From Pseudomonas sp. HAR-UPW-AIA-41 (GTDB lineage: Bacteria > Pseudomonadota > Gammaproteobacteria > Pseudomonadales > Pseudomonadaceae), in NCBI RefSeq assembly GCF_002304225.1, contig NZ_NSLB01000001.1:248001-312000 (forward strand): a stretch of 64,000 nucleotides of DNA, given 5' to 3'. Shown in pieces: positions 52,793-61,503 of this stretch; position 1 is the first letter of the stretch; the number at the start of each line of letters is the position of its first letter. The notes under the pieces are model-generated. The model was not told the origin of the DNA and searched no databases. It saw nothing but the letters and a program-made list of their open reading frames with translations. Both the position numbers and the translations under genes were made by a program.

Positions 52793-53658
52793 GGTTTGAG
52801 CAGCTGTTCGCGGCTCAGCCATAGCTCTTTGCGTTGTAGTGGGGTGGCTTTTGGCAAAAGCGGGTTTCTCAACTCGATCAGATGGCGCTCGGAGAGTCGC
52901 GCGCGCTTCAGCGCCTCGCCGTGGTAGTTCAAGAACAGCTGATCAAAGGAGCCGTCTGCCCGTGCTTTCTCCAGACCTTGCTGCAGTTCTTCGGCCAATG
53001 TCTGGTTGTCGGGGGCGACGAAAAAGTAGAAGGCCGTCGGGTAGAGGAGCAGCAGGTTAGGGTCGACCTGCAGTGCACTGTTCTGTGGTTGATCAGCCTC
53101 TTCCCAGATTTCCAGCAGCGAGCGGGGGAAGTATTCGAAGCGTCCTGCTTCGAGCATCCTGAATAGGCTCGGGTAGCTGGCGCTGGTGACCACGGGCAGG
53201 CCGTTTTCACTGAGGATCTGGGTATCCGGCCAGTCATGGCCCTGGCCGGCGCGCAGTTGTGTCAGGTCTTGCAGATCGTCGACGGCCGCCAGCGGCTGGC
53301 GCGCCTGCTTTTTCACCAGAGCCAGGCGCCAGCCGAGCAGGCCCTTATCCAGCGGGAAGCGGATTGGCCGCAGCTGAGCTTCACGCTCGTTGCTGGTCAT
53401 GCTCCAGACCACATCCACGCTGCGGTTCTGCTGCAGCTCGCGCAGGGCGCGGCTTTGCTCCATATGGTGATCCGAAGGCAGCAACTGGCGTGAGCTGCCT
53501 GCCTTGTCCAGCGCCAGCTGCAGGAGTGCCAGGATGTAGTCGTTACGATGCTCCAGGCCGGGCAGCGGGCGCGGATAGCGCAAGTGCTCGGCGGCCTGCA
53601 GCGGGCTGACCGCCAGCAACAACAGCAGGAGGATGTGGAAACGCAAGACGGTGCGCAC
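52789..53658 (-). CDS. Periplasmic solute-binding-like protein (SBP family 3 fold)
   Basis: A 289-residue exported protein with a signal peptide (VLRFHILLLLLLAVSPLQA) and a type 2 periplasmic-binding fold (VDVVWSMTSNEREAQLRPIRFPLDKGLLGWRLALV, GLPVVTSASYPSLFRMLEAGRFEYFPRSLLEIW, FYFFVAPDNQTLAEELQQGLEKA). No transporter genes are nearby, so it may act as a sensor or orphan binding protein. GTG at 53658 (AAGGAA upstream) starts the signal peptide. Confidence 0.78.
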   Translation of the reverse strand: MRTVLRFHILLLLLLAVSPLQAAEHLRYPRPLPGLEHRNDYILALLQLALDKAGSSRQLLPSDHHMEQSRALRELQQNRSVDVVWSMTSNEREAQLRPIRFPLDKGLLGWRLALVKKQARQPLAAVDDLQDLTQLRAGQGHDWPDTQILSENGLPVVTSASYPSLFRMLEAGRFEYFPRSLLEIWEEADQPQNSALQVDPNLLLLYPTAFYFFVAPDNQTLAEELQQGLEKARADGSFDQLFLNYHGEALKRARLSERHLIELRNPLLPKATPLQRKELWLSREQLLKP

Positions 53659-53735
53659 GTGGCCAGTTCCTTGGCGATGAGCTTTGCCGTGAGTATGTCT
53701 GGCCCTTGCCGGCAAGGCGTTGGCCGAGTTGCCAG

Positions 53736-54197
53736 TCAGCGGCGCTCGCGCAGGGTCAGCCCCTTGAGGAACTTGCGCAGCAGCTGGTCGCCGCACGGCC
53801 GGTAGTTGTGGTGGCCGGGCTTGCGGAACAGGGCACTGAGTTCGGGTTTGGACAGCGGAAACTCGGCGGCGTCGAGGATGGCGTGCATGTCTTCTTCCTT
53901 GAGTTCGAAGGCCACGCGCAGCTTCTTCAGGATGGTGTTGTTGCTCAGCGGCAGTTCCAGCGGCTGCGGCGCACGGCTGTCGTCACGCCCGCGACGATGA
54001 ACGATCAGGCCGTCGAGCACAGAGCCCAGCACCGCATCGCTGCAGGGCACAAAGCCCTCTTCATCGTCATTGCACAGGTAGGCCGCAATGGCCTCGCTGC
54101 TGATGCCGGCATCGGCCAGTTGGGCAATGGCGGCCAGTTCGGCGTCACTGATGTCGAGCAGGTAGCGCAGGCTGCGCAATACGTCGTTGGGGAGCAT
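53736..54197 (-). CDS. DUF1456 protein (YehS-like)
   Basis: A 153-residue protein made of two related DUF1456 repeats (NDVLRSLRYLLDISDAELAAIAQL and NNTILKKLRVAFELKEEDMHAIL), each a short helical domain, with a conserved C-terminal YRPCGDQLLRKFLKGL. Function unknown; it may bind nucleic acid. The ATG at 54197 is used; it follows the pseudouridine-synthase-like gene by about 45 bp on the same strand. Confidence 0.87.
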   Translation of the reverse strand: MLPNDVLRSLRYLLDISDAELAAIAQLADAGISSEAIAAYLCNDDEEGFVPCSDAVLGSVLDGLIVHRRGRDDSRAPQPLELPLSNNTILKKLRVAFELKEEDMHAILDAAEFPLSKPELSALFRKPGHHNYRPCGDQLLRKFLKGLTLRERR

Positions 54198-54241
54198 GAG
54201 GTGTCCTGAAAGGGGGAGGCGAAAGGTTGCCGGCGTAAAGG

Positions 54242-54952
54242 TCAGAAACGCTCGCTGGCGCCAAGGTAGCGCCACTGGCCGAGCGGCAGCTTACCCATGG
54301 CCACGCCGCCGATACGGATGCGCTTCATAGCCGTGACCTTGAGGCCGACGCTGTCGCACAGACGCACGATGATTGCGGGGGCGGGGTTCTTCAGGGCGAT
54401 ACGCAGGTGGGTCTCGTTCTGCCAACTGGCTTTGACCTTGGGCAGTACCTCACCGCGGATGGTTTGCACCTGGCTCAGGCGCTTGAGGCCGTCGGCGGCA
54501 ATCTGGCCGATCACCTCGACGATGTATTCCTGTTCCAGCTTGGCCGCATCGTCGTTGAGCTTGCGCAGGGTGCGCCAGTCCTGGGTGAACACCAGCAGGC
54601 CGCTGGCCCCGGCCTGCAGTGGCAGGCAGGTCTGCTGGCGGGCGAAGTGGCTTTTCAGCGTGCGCTGATCGCTGGGCTGTTCGGCCCAGCGGCTCTCCGG
54701 GGTGATCAGGCTGAGGGCCTGTTCAGAGTGCTGCGCGGGCGGCTGGTTGAGCAGCAGGGTGACCGGCTCGCTCGGTGCGGCCACGGCCCCGGGCAGCAGC
54801 TCGACCTTCTGTGTCTGCACCATGAACTGCGGCGCATCGACGACCACACCATCCACCGTGACCCAGCCACCCTCGATGTACAGCTCCGCCTCGCGGCGCG
54901 AACAGCCGAGCAGCTCAACCAGGCGTTTGGACAGGCGGATGGCTTCAGACAT
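54242..54952 (-). CDS. RsuA/RluF-like pseudouridine synthase homologue lacking the catalytic Asp
   Basis: A 236-residue protein with an N-terminal S4 RNA-binding domain (IRLSKRLVELLGCSRREAELYIEGGWVTVDG) and the RsuA/RluF-type synthase fold (DDAAKLEQEYIVEV, LRIALKNP, VTAMKRIRIGG). The catalytic loop, normally GRLDxDTxGL, reads LPLQAGASGL: Gln replaces the essential Asp and the preceding Gly-Arg is lost. It may bind rRNA without modifying it, or have another role. Confidence 0.82.
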   Translation of the reverse strand: MSEAIRLSKRLVELLGCSRREAELYIEGGWVTVDGVVVDAPQFMVQTQKVELLPGAVAAPSEPVTLLLNQPPAQHSEQALSLITPESRWAEQPSDQRTLKSHFARQQTCLPLQAGASGLLVFTQDWRTLRKLNDDAAKLEQEYIVEVIGQIAADGLKRLSQVQTIRGEVLPKVKASWQNETHLRIALKNPAPAIIVRLCDSVGLKVTAMKRIRIGGVAMGKLPLGQWRYLGASERF

Positions 54953-55016
54953 GGTGATGACCTGGAAAAAGGGCGGTCATTGTACCCGGCCGGGGCAGTC
55001 CCTGCCGGGCTTATCG

Positions 55017-56765
55017 TCAGGCGGTCACGCCGGCGCGCAGGAACTGGCCGAAGCCGCGCTGCTGGCCAAGCTGTTCGTTGAACTGCTCGCCATCGAAGGC
55101 CAACTGGCCGTTGATCAGCACGGCGCGCACGGCATCACCGCGGTTGACCATGCGTTGCAGACCACCGAAGGCCTCCATCGGCGCCTCGTGGTACTGGCTC
55201 AGGCTGTCGTCCAGGCGGCTTGGGTCGACCACCACCACGTCGGCGCGCCGGCCCAGTTGCAGGGTGCCGGCATCGACGCCGAACCACTGCCCCAGCTCGC
55301 CGGTCAGGCGCCACACCGCCTGCTCCAGCGGCATCACCGGCTGGCCGCGCTGCTCAGCATCGCGCACCAGCTTGAGCAGGCGCAGGGCGAAGTTGTAGAA
55401 GGCCATGTTGCGGATATGGGCGCCGGAGTCGGCAAAACCGATCAGCGTGCTGGGTTCGGCCACCAGTTTTTCCACCACCTCGGGGCGGTGGTTGGCGATC
55501 ACCGTGCGCCAGCGCAGGTGCGGGCCGTGCTCGACCAGCAGATCGAGGAACAGATCGCCGGGATGCTGGCCGCGAGCCCTGGCCAGCTCGCCGACGCTGT
55601 GGCCGACCACGCTGGCATCCGGGCAGGCGACTATCCAGGCATCGTCGAAGTCGCGGTGCCAGACGCGTGGGCCGAAGCGCTTGTCGACGTCTTCACGGAA
55701 GCGCCGGCGGTAGTCGCTGTCCTTGAACAGTTCGCTGCGCAGGTCGTGGCTGGCCAGGTGCAGGGCGGCCTCGCCGGCGGGAAACTCCTCGAACACCACG
55801 AACTCCATGCCGTCGGCATAGGTTTCAAAAGGCACCGGCAGGGTCTGCCAGCGGAAGTCGCCCCGGCCCAAGCGGTTGAACCAGCGGGTCAGCGGGCCGA
55901 GCAGCCTGGCCAGCCAGGGATCGGTCTTGACGTCCATCAGGGTGATCAGCGTGGTCTTCAGCGGCTTGCGCAGGAACAGGCCGAGGCTGGCCCAGAGAAA
56001 GGCCAGCACGTTGTATTTGGTCACCAGATTCGGTGCGCCCTGATGGATGCGCCCGCGGCGCCGCAGCACCCGGTTGAGGGCGGCGTATTCGCGCCACGGC
56101 GCATACACCGAGGGCAGCGACTTGGAGCGCTCGCGCTCGCCGTCGAGCTTGTCCCAGGGGTTGGTCATGCTCGACAGACCGAGCAGGCCTTCGTCGAGGG
56201 CTTCATCCAGCAACTGCTGCATGCGCTGCAGTTCTCTGGCGCTGGGCCGGATACCAGCATCCACCGCACGGCTCAGGCCCATCACCGCCACGCGCAGATC
56301 GGAGTGGCCGAGGAAGGAGGCCACGTTCGGCCCCAGCGGGTGACGGTCGAGAAAGTCAGCATATTCGCGTGCGCTGGACCATTGCTTGCGTTCTTGCAGC
56401 AGCGGCAATACGTGCTCGCGCGGTACCGATTCGACGCGGGTGAACAGGTCCGAGCAATCCTCGGGTGCCGACAGCACCATGCTGATCGAGCAACTGCCGA
56501 TCATCACCGTGGTCACGCCGTGGCGCACCGATTCCTTGAGCGCGGGGGCGGCCACCAGTTCGGCGTCGTAGTGGGTGTGCATGTCGATGAAGCCGGGCAT
56601 GACCCAGCAGCCCTGGGCGTCGATCACCTGCGGGCAGCCTTGGGTGTCCAGCGGCTCACTGCTGAGGGTAACCAGCTTGCCGTCGCGGATGCCCAGATGG
56701 CGCAGCGCGCCGGGGTTGCCCAGACCGTCGAAGAACAGGCCGTTGTTGATCACGACATCGAACAT
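55017..56765 (-). CDS. Amidohydrolase, N-acyl-D-amino-acid deacylase-like
   Basis: A 582-residue amidohydrolase-superfamily enzyme with metal motif MPGFIDMHTHYD, TTVMIGSCSISM, LGHSDLRVAVMG, HPGDLFLDLLVEHG, FADSGAHIRNMAFYNFALRLLK and GRRADVVVVDPSRL. The layout matches D-aminoacylase/dihydroorotase-type zinc enzymes; the true substrate is unknown. The ATG at 56765 begins the conserved VVINNGLFFDG. Confidence 0.85.
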   Translation of the reverse strand: MFDVVINNGLFFDGLGNPGALRHLGIRDGKLVTLSSEPLDTQGCPQVIDAQGCWVMPGFIDMHTHYDAELVAAPALKESVRHGVTTVMIGSCSISMVLSAPEDCSDLFTRVESVPREHVLPLLQERKQWSSAREYADFLDRHPLGPNVASFLGHSDLRVAVMGLSRAVDAGIRPSARELQRMQQLLDEALDEGLLGLSSMTNPWDKLDGERERSKSLPSVYAPWREYAALNRVLRRRGRIHQGAPNLVTKYNVLAFLWASLGLFLRKPLKTTLITLMDVKTDPWLARLLGPLTRWFNRLGRGDFRWQTLPVPFETYADGMEFVVFEEFPAGEAALHLASHDLRSELFKDSDYRRRFREDVDKRFGPRVWHRDFDDAWIVACPDASVVGHSVGELARARGQHPGDLFLDLLVEHGPHLRWRTVIANHRPEVVEKLVAEPSTLIGFADSGAHIRNMAFYNFALRLLKLVRDAEQRGQPVMPLEQAVWRLTGELGQWFGVDAGTLQLGRRADVVVVDPSRLDDSLSQYHEAPMEAFGGLQRMVNRGDAVRAVLINGQLAFDGEQFNEQLGQQRGFGQFLRAGVTA

Positions 56766-56893
56766 GCATGGCGCTCCACCGGAGTTGTACGAACGTACAA
56801 GCATAGGGTGGCTCTGGCCGATGACCAGCGGCAAAGCGGCACAGCTGGCGGCTGATTCGGTCAGCCGCCGGGCAAGAGGTTTTTCAGGACTTG

Positions 56894-57223
56894 TCAGGCT
56901 GGCTGGCGCAGGTAACGCTCGGCCTGGATTTCAGGCAGGTCCTGGCGGCGCAGGTACAGGCGCAGCGGCTCGCTGATCTGCAGGCGATCATCGACGTTCT
57001 GGTCGATCAGCAGCTGCAGGCGCTCGCGGCTGAGGGTCATCAGGTTGCCCAAAAGCGGCTTCCAGACGAACTCGCAGGCCGGGACGATGCGGTCGTCGGG
57101 GACATCCTTGCCGAAGGAGTCCTCGCTGAAACGGACGATGTACTGGCAGGTCTTGGCGTTGTAACCAACCAGCCCCTGCAACTGGTCGGCGGCGGCACAG
57201 ATGGTGGCGGAGGTGATGCTCAT
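56894..57223 (-). CDS. Hypothetical conserved-looking protein
   Basis: A 109-residue soluble protein (SITSATICAAADQLQGLVGYNAKTCQYIVRFSEDSFGKD..., then LLIDQNVDDRLQISEPLRLYLRRQDLP). No signal or membrane segment and no family I recognise. The ATG at 57223 is preceded by AGAGGACC. It sits alone between the amidohydrolase and endonuclease genes. Confidence 0.65.
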   Translation of the reverse strand: MSITSATICAAADQLQGLVGYNAKTCQYIVRFSEDSFGKDVPDDRIVPACEFVWKPLLGNLMTLSRERLQLLIDQNVDDRLQISEPLRLYLRRQDLPEIQAERYLRQPA

Positions 57224-57348
57224 GGCGGGTCCTCTGGATAACTGACCAGGCATCCTAGAGAGGCATCACGGGCAAACCTTGAGCCTGATCAATAAGCCGT
57301 GCGTTGCCAGGTGCGGCGCCGCGTCGCGCTGGCGGTCCTAGCAGGTGT

Positions 57349-58056
57349 TTAGCGCGGGCAGCGGGCCAGATCGACCGGACCCACATGCGGGTTGCCCCAG
57401 CCCATCACGCAGGCCAGTTGCTGGTTGCGCTGGCGTTCCCAGGTGCTGACCGGGTACTGCCGGTTCCAGGCGCTGAACAGCTGGCGCTCTTGCTGGGACA
57501 GGTGCAGTGCATAGCGGTCGCTCATGTAGAAATAGGTGCGGGCGATGATGCCGCGCACCTTGGCCCGTGGCATGGCCTTGCGGGCCTTGAAGTCGACCAC
57601 CATCGGGCAGGCACCGTACTGCGTCGGGGGTTGCGGCAGCCAGGCGAAGCGGTAGTTGCCACGGTCTCCGTTGACCTCTCCGATGCTCGGCACTAGGTTG
57701 AACAGATCGGCTTCGGCGCGCTGAAAGACCCGGTCGCTGCGTGCGCAATACTGGCGGCCACCGTCCTGCCAGCACTGGCGCTGGTGGCCGATGACCCAGG
57801 CCGGGACTATATGTTCCCACTCGATACGGGCGGCGCGTTTGCTGTTCTTGCGCGGCACGTAGCCACAGCTGGCCAGGTCGACGCGGTTGCCCTGGTAGCG
57901 GCAGCCGCAATAGAACTCCACCGACTGCGGCGCATACAGGCGCCAGGCGATCTGCTTGGCTTCGCTGAAGGTGCGCGGCGGGGTGGCCTGGGCAGGGAAA
58001 CAGAGCCCCAGAATGCCGGTCAGCAGCGTGAGGAACAGCAGGTAACGCGAGGGCAT
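57349..58056 (-). CDS. endA: Periplasmic/extracellular endonuclease I
   Basis: A 235-residue secreted nuclease of the EndA/Vvn/Dns family, the same length as E. coli EndA. Signal peptide (ends CFPAQA), the beta-beta-alpha-metal active site RIEWEHIVPAW with catalytic His, disulfide-forming Cys pairs, DLFNLVPSIGEVNGDRGNYRF with the Mg-binding Asn, and ARTYFYMSDRY. It degrades DNA outside the cytoplasm. Confidence 0.93.
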   Translation of the reverse strand: MPSRYLLFLTLLTGILGLCFPAQATPPRTFSEAKQIAWRLYAPQSVEFYCGCRYQGNRVDLASCGYVPRKNSKRAARIEWEHIVPAWVIGHQRQCWQDGGRQYCARSDRVFQRAEADLFNLVPSIGEVNGDRGNYRFAWLPQPPTQYGACPMVVDFKARKAMPRAKVRGIIARTYFYMSDRYALHLSQQERQLFSAWNRQYPVSTWERQRNQQLACVMGWGNPHVGPVDLARCPR

Positions 58057-58114
58057 CTACGGCATCCCGGCAAAAGCGCCGCATCATAGCGGGGTGCAGG
58101 GTTTTGCCAAGGTC

Positions 58115-58339
58115 TCAGTGCAGGCTGGAGGAGGCTGTGCCGTGCAGGCTCTGGGCGTTGCTGAGGCGTTCCAGCTCGCGGCGCACCATGCTGGCGAACT
58201 CCGGCGGCTTGAGTGCATACAGCTCGGTGGCGACCCAGGCCAGCCAGCGCGGGCCGAGGGCCTCGCGCTGTTCCAGCAGGCGCAGCGCCTCGGCGCGGGC
58301 GCGCCCGGCGTGCTCCTGATGGAATTGCTGGCGACTCAC
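58115..58339 (-). CDS. Hypothetical 74-residue protein downstream of yebC
   Basis: A small soluble helical protein (QFHQEHAGRARAEALRLLEQREALG, RWLAWVATELYALKPPEFASMVRRELERL). It begins 3 bp after the YebC-family gene stop, so it is co-transcribed. I do not recognise the family. Confidence 0.65.
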   Translation of the reverse strand: MSRQQFHQEHAGRARAEALRLLEQREALGPRWLAWVATELYALKPPEFASMVRRELERLSNAQSLHGTASSSLH

Positions 58340-58342
58340 GGC

Positions 58343-59050
58343 TTAGTGGGCGTCCAGACCGACGTAGACGTTCTGCACGTCGTCGTGGTTGTCCAGGGCC
58401 TCGAGGAAGGCTTCGACTTCTTCCAGTTCGGCGCCGGACAGGCTGACCGGGTTCTTCGCCTTGTAGCCGAGCTTGGCCGAATGCACGGTGAAGCCGAAAT
58501 CCGGCAGTGCCTTGCTCACGGTGTCCAGGTCGGTCGGCTCGGTGTAGAACATCGCCAGGCCGTCTTCACCGGCGGTTTCGAAGTCCTGAGCGCCGGCTTC
58601 GATGGCGGCCAGTTCGACGTCGGAATCGGCGCCGGTCGCTTCAGCCTCGATCATGCCGAGGTGATCGAAGTCCCAGGCCACGGAGCCGGCGGCACCCATC
58701 TGGCCTTTGCGGAACAGCACGCGGATTTCCGCCACGGTGCGGTTGATGTTGTCGGTCAGGCACTCGACGATCAGCGGCACGCGGTGCGGGGCAAAGCCTT
58801 CATAGAGGGTGCGCTCGAAGTTGACCACTTCGCCGGACTGGCCGGAGCCTTTCTTGATCGCGCGCTCCAGGGTGTCCTTGGGCATCGAGGCTTTCTTGGC
58901 CTGGTGCACGGCCAGACGCAGGCGCGGGTTCATGTCCGGATCGGCGCCGTTACGCGCGGCGACCATGATTTCTTTCACCAGTTTGCCGAAGATCTTTCCT
59001 CTGGCGTTGGCGGCGGCTTCTTTAGGTTTGGCTTTCCACTGGGCGCCCAT
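58343..59050 (-). CDS. YebC/PmpR-family protein (YeeN type)
   Basis: A 235-residue YebC-family protein: [39 protein letters not shown] start (residues 1-35), [52 protein letters not shown]. Family members act as transcription regulators or aid ribosomes at Pro-rich stretches. The start [10 protein letters not shown] marks the YeeN-like branch, distinct from the MAGHSKW branch next to ruvC. Confidence 0.92.
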   Translation of the reverse strand: MGAQWKAKPKEAAANARGKIFGKLVKEIMVAARNGADPDMNPRLRLAVHQAKKASMPKDTLERAIKKGSGQSGEVVNFERTLYEGFAPHRVPLIVECLTDNINRTVAEIRVLFRKGQMGAAGSVAWDFDHLGMIEAEATGADSDVELAAIEAGAQDFETAGEDGLAMFYTEPTDLDTVSKALPDFGFTVHSAKLGYKAKNPVSLSGAELEEVEAFLEALDNHDDVQNVYVGLDAH

Positions 59051-59213
59051 GGCGTTTCTCTCGCTGACTTCATCTGGAAGCGCAAAGCCCTTGGCTTTGC
59101 GCGGGATTCAGGGGGCAGATTCTAGCGAGGTTGGCGCCGGCTGGCACCCGGCAAAGCATGTGAGGCGGTGAAGGCGCGGCGACGCCGGACCGGTGGCGAC
59201 GCCGCAGACGGTT

Positions 59214-59342
59214 TCACTGGGATGAGTGACTGCCCAGCAGAGTCTGGTTGTGCTTCTTGTCGCGCTTGGCCATGCGCTTGTCATGGGCCGACTTCAGCGG
59301 TTTTTTCCTGGTTTCCTTGTGGGATTCATGGTTCTTGCTCAT
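59214..59342 (-). CDS. 42-residue highly basic protein
   Basis: A short gene with ATG at 59342 and TGA at 59216-59214, preceded by GAGGATCG. It begins MSKNHESHKETRKKPLKSAH and ends GSHSSQ, about 40 percent Lys, Arg and His. It resembles small Lys-rich proteins often seen in Pseudomonas; it may bind RNA or DNA. The ribosome site and the basic, low-hydrophobic composition support a real gene. Confidence 0.65.
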   Translation of the reverse strand: MSKNHESHKETRKKPLKSAHDKRMAKRDKKHNQTLLGSHSSQ

Positions 59343-59502
59343 GGTCGCGATCCTCGGAAGAAAGGGGGGTGGACAATACAGTTCACAACCATGGGCACCT
59401 CCAAGGCGCAGCGGCCAACGCAGGCTGGTTCTGTCAGCGTAGTCCTGCCGGGCCGCAGTGGCGCGTGGCGGGACGGACGGTGGGCGCGGACGGGCAGGGC
59501 GG

Positions 59503-60408
59503 TCAGTTCAGGTGCAGACCGATAGCCAGCAGTACCGGCAGGAGCAGGGTCATAGCGACGTTGGCGGTCATGGCCGGCAGCAGGGCCGGCACCTGCAGCT
59601 TTGCCTGCCGGCAACGCCGTGCGGTCCACAGCGCCAGTGGGGCGAGCAGCAGGCTCAGCGCCACGCCGGGCGGGCACAGGCCGAACAGGGCCAGGAGCGC
59701 CGGCAGTAGCAGGGCCAGGGCCCACTGCAGACTGAGCACTCCGAGGATGGCGCGCGGGCTCAGGCACATGGGCAGGGTCAGGCGTCCAGCCGCGCGGTCG
59801 GCGTCGATATCCGGCAACTGGTTGAGCAGCAGCAGGTTGTTGCCGAGAAACAGCGGCGCCAGGCTGAGCAGCATGGCTGAGCCGCTGGTCTGCCCGCTCA
59901 GGGCCAGTTGGCCGCCGATCAGCATCAGCGGGCCGAAGGCCAGGCCGGGGGCGAACAGGCACAGCCAGGGCTTGCGGGTCAGCCAGGGGGTGTAGGCGAG
60001 AATCAGCGCGCAGCCGAGGCCGCCGATCAGCAGCAGCGCCGGCCAGGCCGGGCTGGTGAGAACGAAATAGGCGCCGATCGAGAGGGTCAGCGCCAGGCTG
60101 AGAATACCCAGCCACAGCGCCGCGCCGACCAGTTGCGGGTTGCCGGGCAGAGTGCCGCTGCCGCCGCTGAAGGGCGTGCGCTGCGTGCTCAGGTCGAGGC
60201 CGCTGCGAAAATCGTGGTGTTCGTTGAAGGCGTTGACGCTGACATGCGCGGCCAGTGCTGCCAGCAGAACCAGCAGCGCTTCGCCTAAAAAAAACGCAGT
60301 CACTGCGCTGCCTGGCCAGGCCAGGGCGACGGCCAGCAGCACGGTGTTCAGGCTGAGCAGAAGGAAGGGGCCACGGGCAATGCTGAGCAGGGCCGGGAGA
60401 GGAGGCAT
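59503..60408 (-). CDS. UbiA-family prenyltransferase (MenA-like)
   Basis: A 301-residue integral membrane protein with about nine helices and two Asp-rich motifs, NAFNEHHDFRSGLD (about 61-74) and NQLPDIDADRAAGR, that bind prenyl diphosphate through Mg. The closest pattern is 1,4-dihydroxy-2-naphthoate prenyltransferase (MenA), but no menaquinone genes are nearby, so the aromatic acceptor is uncertain. Confidence 0.85.
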   Translation of the reverse strand: MPPLPALLSIARGPFLLLSLNTVLLAVALAWPGSAVTAFFLGEALLVLLAALAAHVSVNAFNEHHDFRSGLDLSTQRTPFSGGSGTLPGNPQLVGAALWLGILSLALTLSIGAYFVLTSPAWPALLLIGGLGCALILAYTPWLTRKPWLCLFAPGLAFGPLMLIGGQLALSGQTSGSAMLLSLAPLFLGNNLLLLNQLPDIDADRAAGRLTLPMCLSPRAILGVLSLQWALALLLPALLALFGLCPPGVALSLLLAPLALWTARRCRQAKLQVPALLPAMTANVAMTLLLPVLLAIGLHLN

Positions 60409-60624
60409 GCAGTTCCCCGCGAGCTATTTCCGGGATGGTAGGCGGCTGCCGGCGAGCCTGTCCAGCGTCGCGCGCCGGCTTTTGCGGCGGGTCTGATGCA
60501 GGTCACGCCAGAGTGTTTCGGCATGCAACAAATTCCCCCCAAGTGTGCCGACATGACGTAGGCTGAAACTGTCGCAGGAGCTATTCGCGACACTTCAGTT
60601 GTTTGGTTGAATAAGGAATGCCGT

Positions 60625-61035
60625 ATGCAAATCCAGGTTCACAGTGACAACCATATCGATGGCAGTGCCCGTCTGGCTGATTGGGTCAGCACCTGTGTTG
60701 CCAGCAAATTCGAACGTTATGACGAGGATTTGACCCGCGTTGTCGTGCACCTCAACGATGAGAACGCGCACAAGGCCGGCGCCAATGACAAGCGCTGCCA
60801 GATCGAGGCGCGCCCCAAGGGCCAGGCGCCGATTTCCGTAACCCACAAGGCCGAGTCGCTGGAGTTCGCCCTCGATGGCGCTCTGGAAAAACTCGGTCAT
60901 GCCCTCGACCACCAGATGGGCAAGCTGCGTACCAAGCGCGCCGCGGCCCAGCGTGAGAACGGTGAGCTGGTCGGCAACGCCGATCAACTGCTGGAAGAAG
61001 ACTTCCTCGCCGATGAACTGATCCGTACCGCCTGA
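60625..61035 (+). CDS. HPF/RaiA-family ribosome-associated protein
   Basis: A 136-residue protein with the HPF/YfiA alpha/beta domain (MQIQVHSDNHIDGSARLADWV, VVVHLNDENAHKAGANDKRCQIEARPKG, AESLEFALDGALEKLGHALDHQMGK) and an acidic tail. Family members bind the 30S decoding centre and cause ribosome dimerisation or hibernation. The ATG at 60625 is preferred to 60607 because it starts the conserved beta strand. A strong terminator follows. Confidence 0.87.
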   Translation: MQIQVHSDNHIDGSARLADWVSTCVASKFERYDEDLTRVVVHLNDENAHKAGANDKRCQIEARPKGQAPISVTHKAESLEFALDGALEKLGHALDHQMGKLRTKRAAAQRENGELVGNADQLLEEDFLADELIRTA

Positions 61036-61048
61036 TTGTTCAGGCCAT

Positions 61049-61085
61049 AAAAAACCGCCGGTGGCGTGAGCCCCGGCGGTTTTTT
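61049..61085. terminator. Bidirectional terminator
   Basis: Stem CCGCCGG/CCGGCGG flanked by A-run and T-run (61049-61054, 61080-61085) between the HPF gene and convergent ppiC. Confidence 0.88.
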
Positions 61086-61114
61086 CATGCCCGGCATTTA
61101 ACCGGGGCAGGCAC

Positions 61115-61396
61115 TCAGTCCCGACGGCTGGTGACTTCCAGCAGGTGGTAGCCGAACTGGGTTTTCACCGGGCCCTGCACCACGCCGACCGGCGCGCTGA
61201 ACACTACGGCGTCGAATTCCTTGACCATCTGGCCACGGCCGAACGAGCCGAGGTCGCCGCCCTGACGGCTGGACGGGCAGGTGGAGTTGTCCTTGGCGAC
61301 CTGGGCGAAGTCGGCGCCGGCTTCGATGGCAGCTTTCAGTTCGTTGCACTTGGCTTCAGTGGCAACCAGGATGTGACGGGCAGTGGCGCGGGCCAT
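61115..61396 (-). CDS. ppiC: Parvulin-type peptidyl-prolyl isomerase PpiC
   Basis: A 93-residue stand-alone parvulin domain (ARHILVATEAKCNELKAAIEAGADFAQVA, STCPSSRQGGDLGSFGRGQMVKEFDAVVFSAPVG, KTQFGYHLLEVTSR). It has no signal, so it is cytosolic like E. coli PpiC (93 residues). A GGAGTCATCCC sequence precedes the ATG. Confidence 0.94.
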   Translation of the reverse strand: MARATARHILVATEAKCNELKAAIEAGADFAQVAKDNSTCPSSRQGGDLGSFGRGQMVKEFDAVVFSAPVGVVQGPVKTQFGYHLLEVTSRRD

Positions 61397-61503
61397 GGGA
61401 TGACTCCTTGAATGAAGGGGGGGAGGTCCAGCAAAGGCGCACAGCCTAGCGCAATCGGCGGGGGATTCAACCGCGCAGGCTGTACGGGCTTGTCAGTGGT
61501 GGC

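Noticed and set aside
54702..56855. A 717-codon frame opposite the amidohydrolase
   Set aside because: Antisense to a recognised enzyme with complete motifs.
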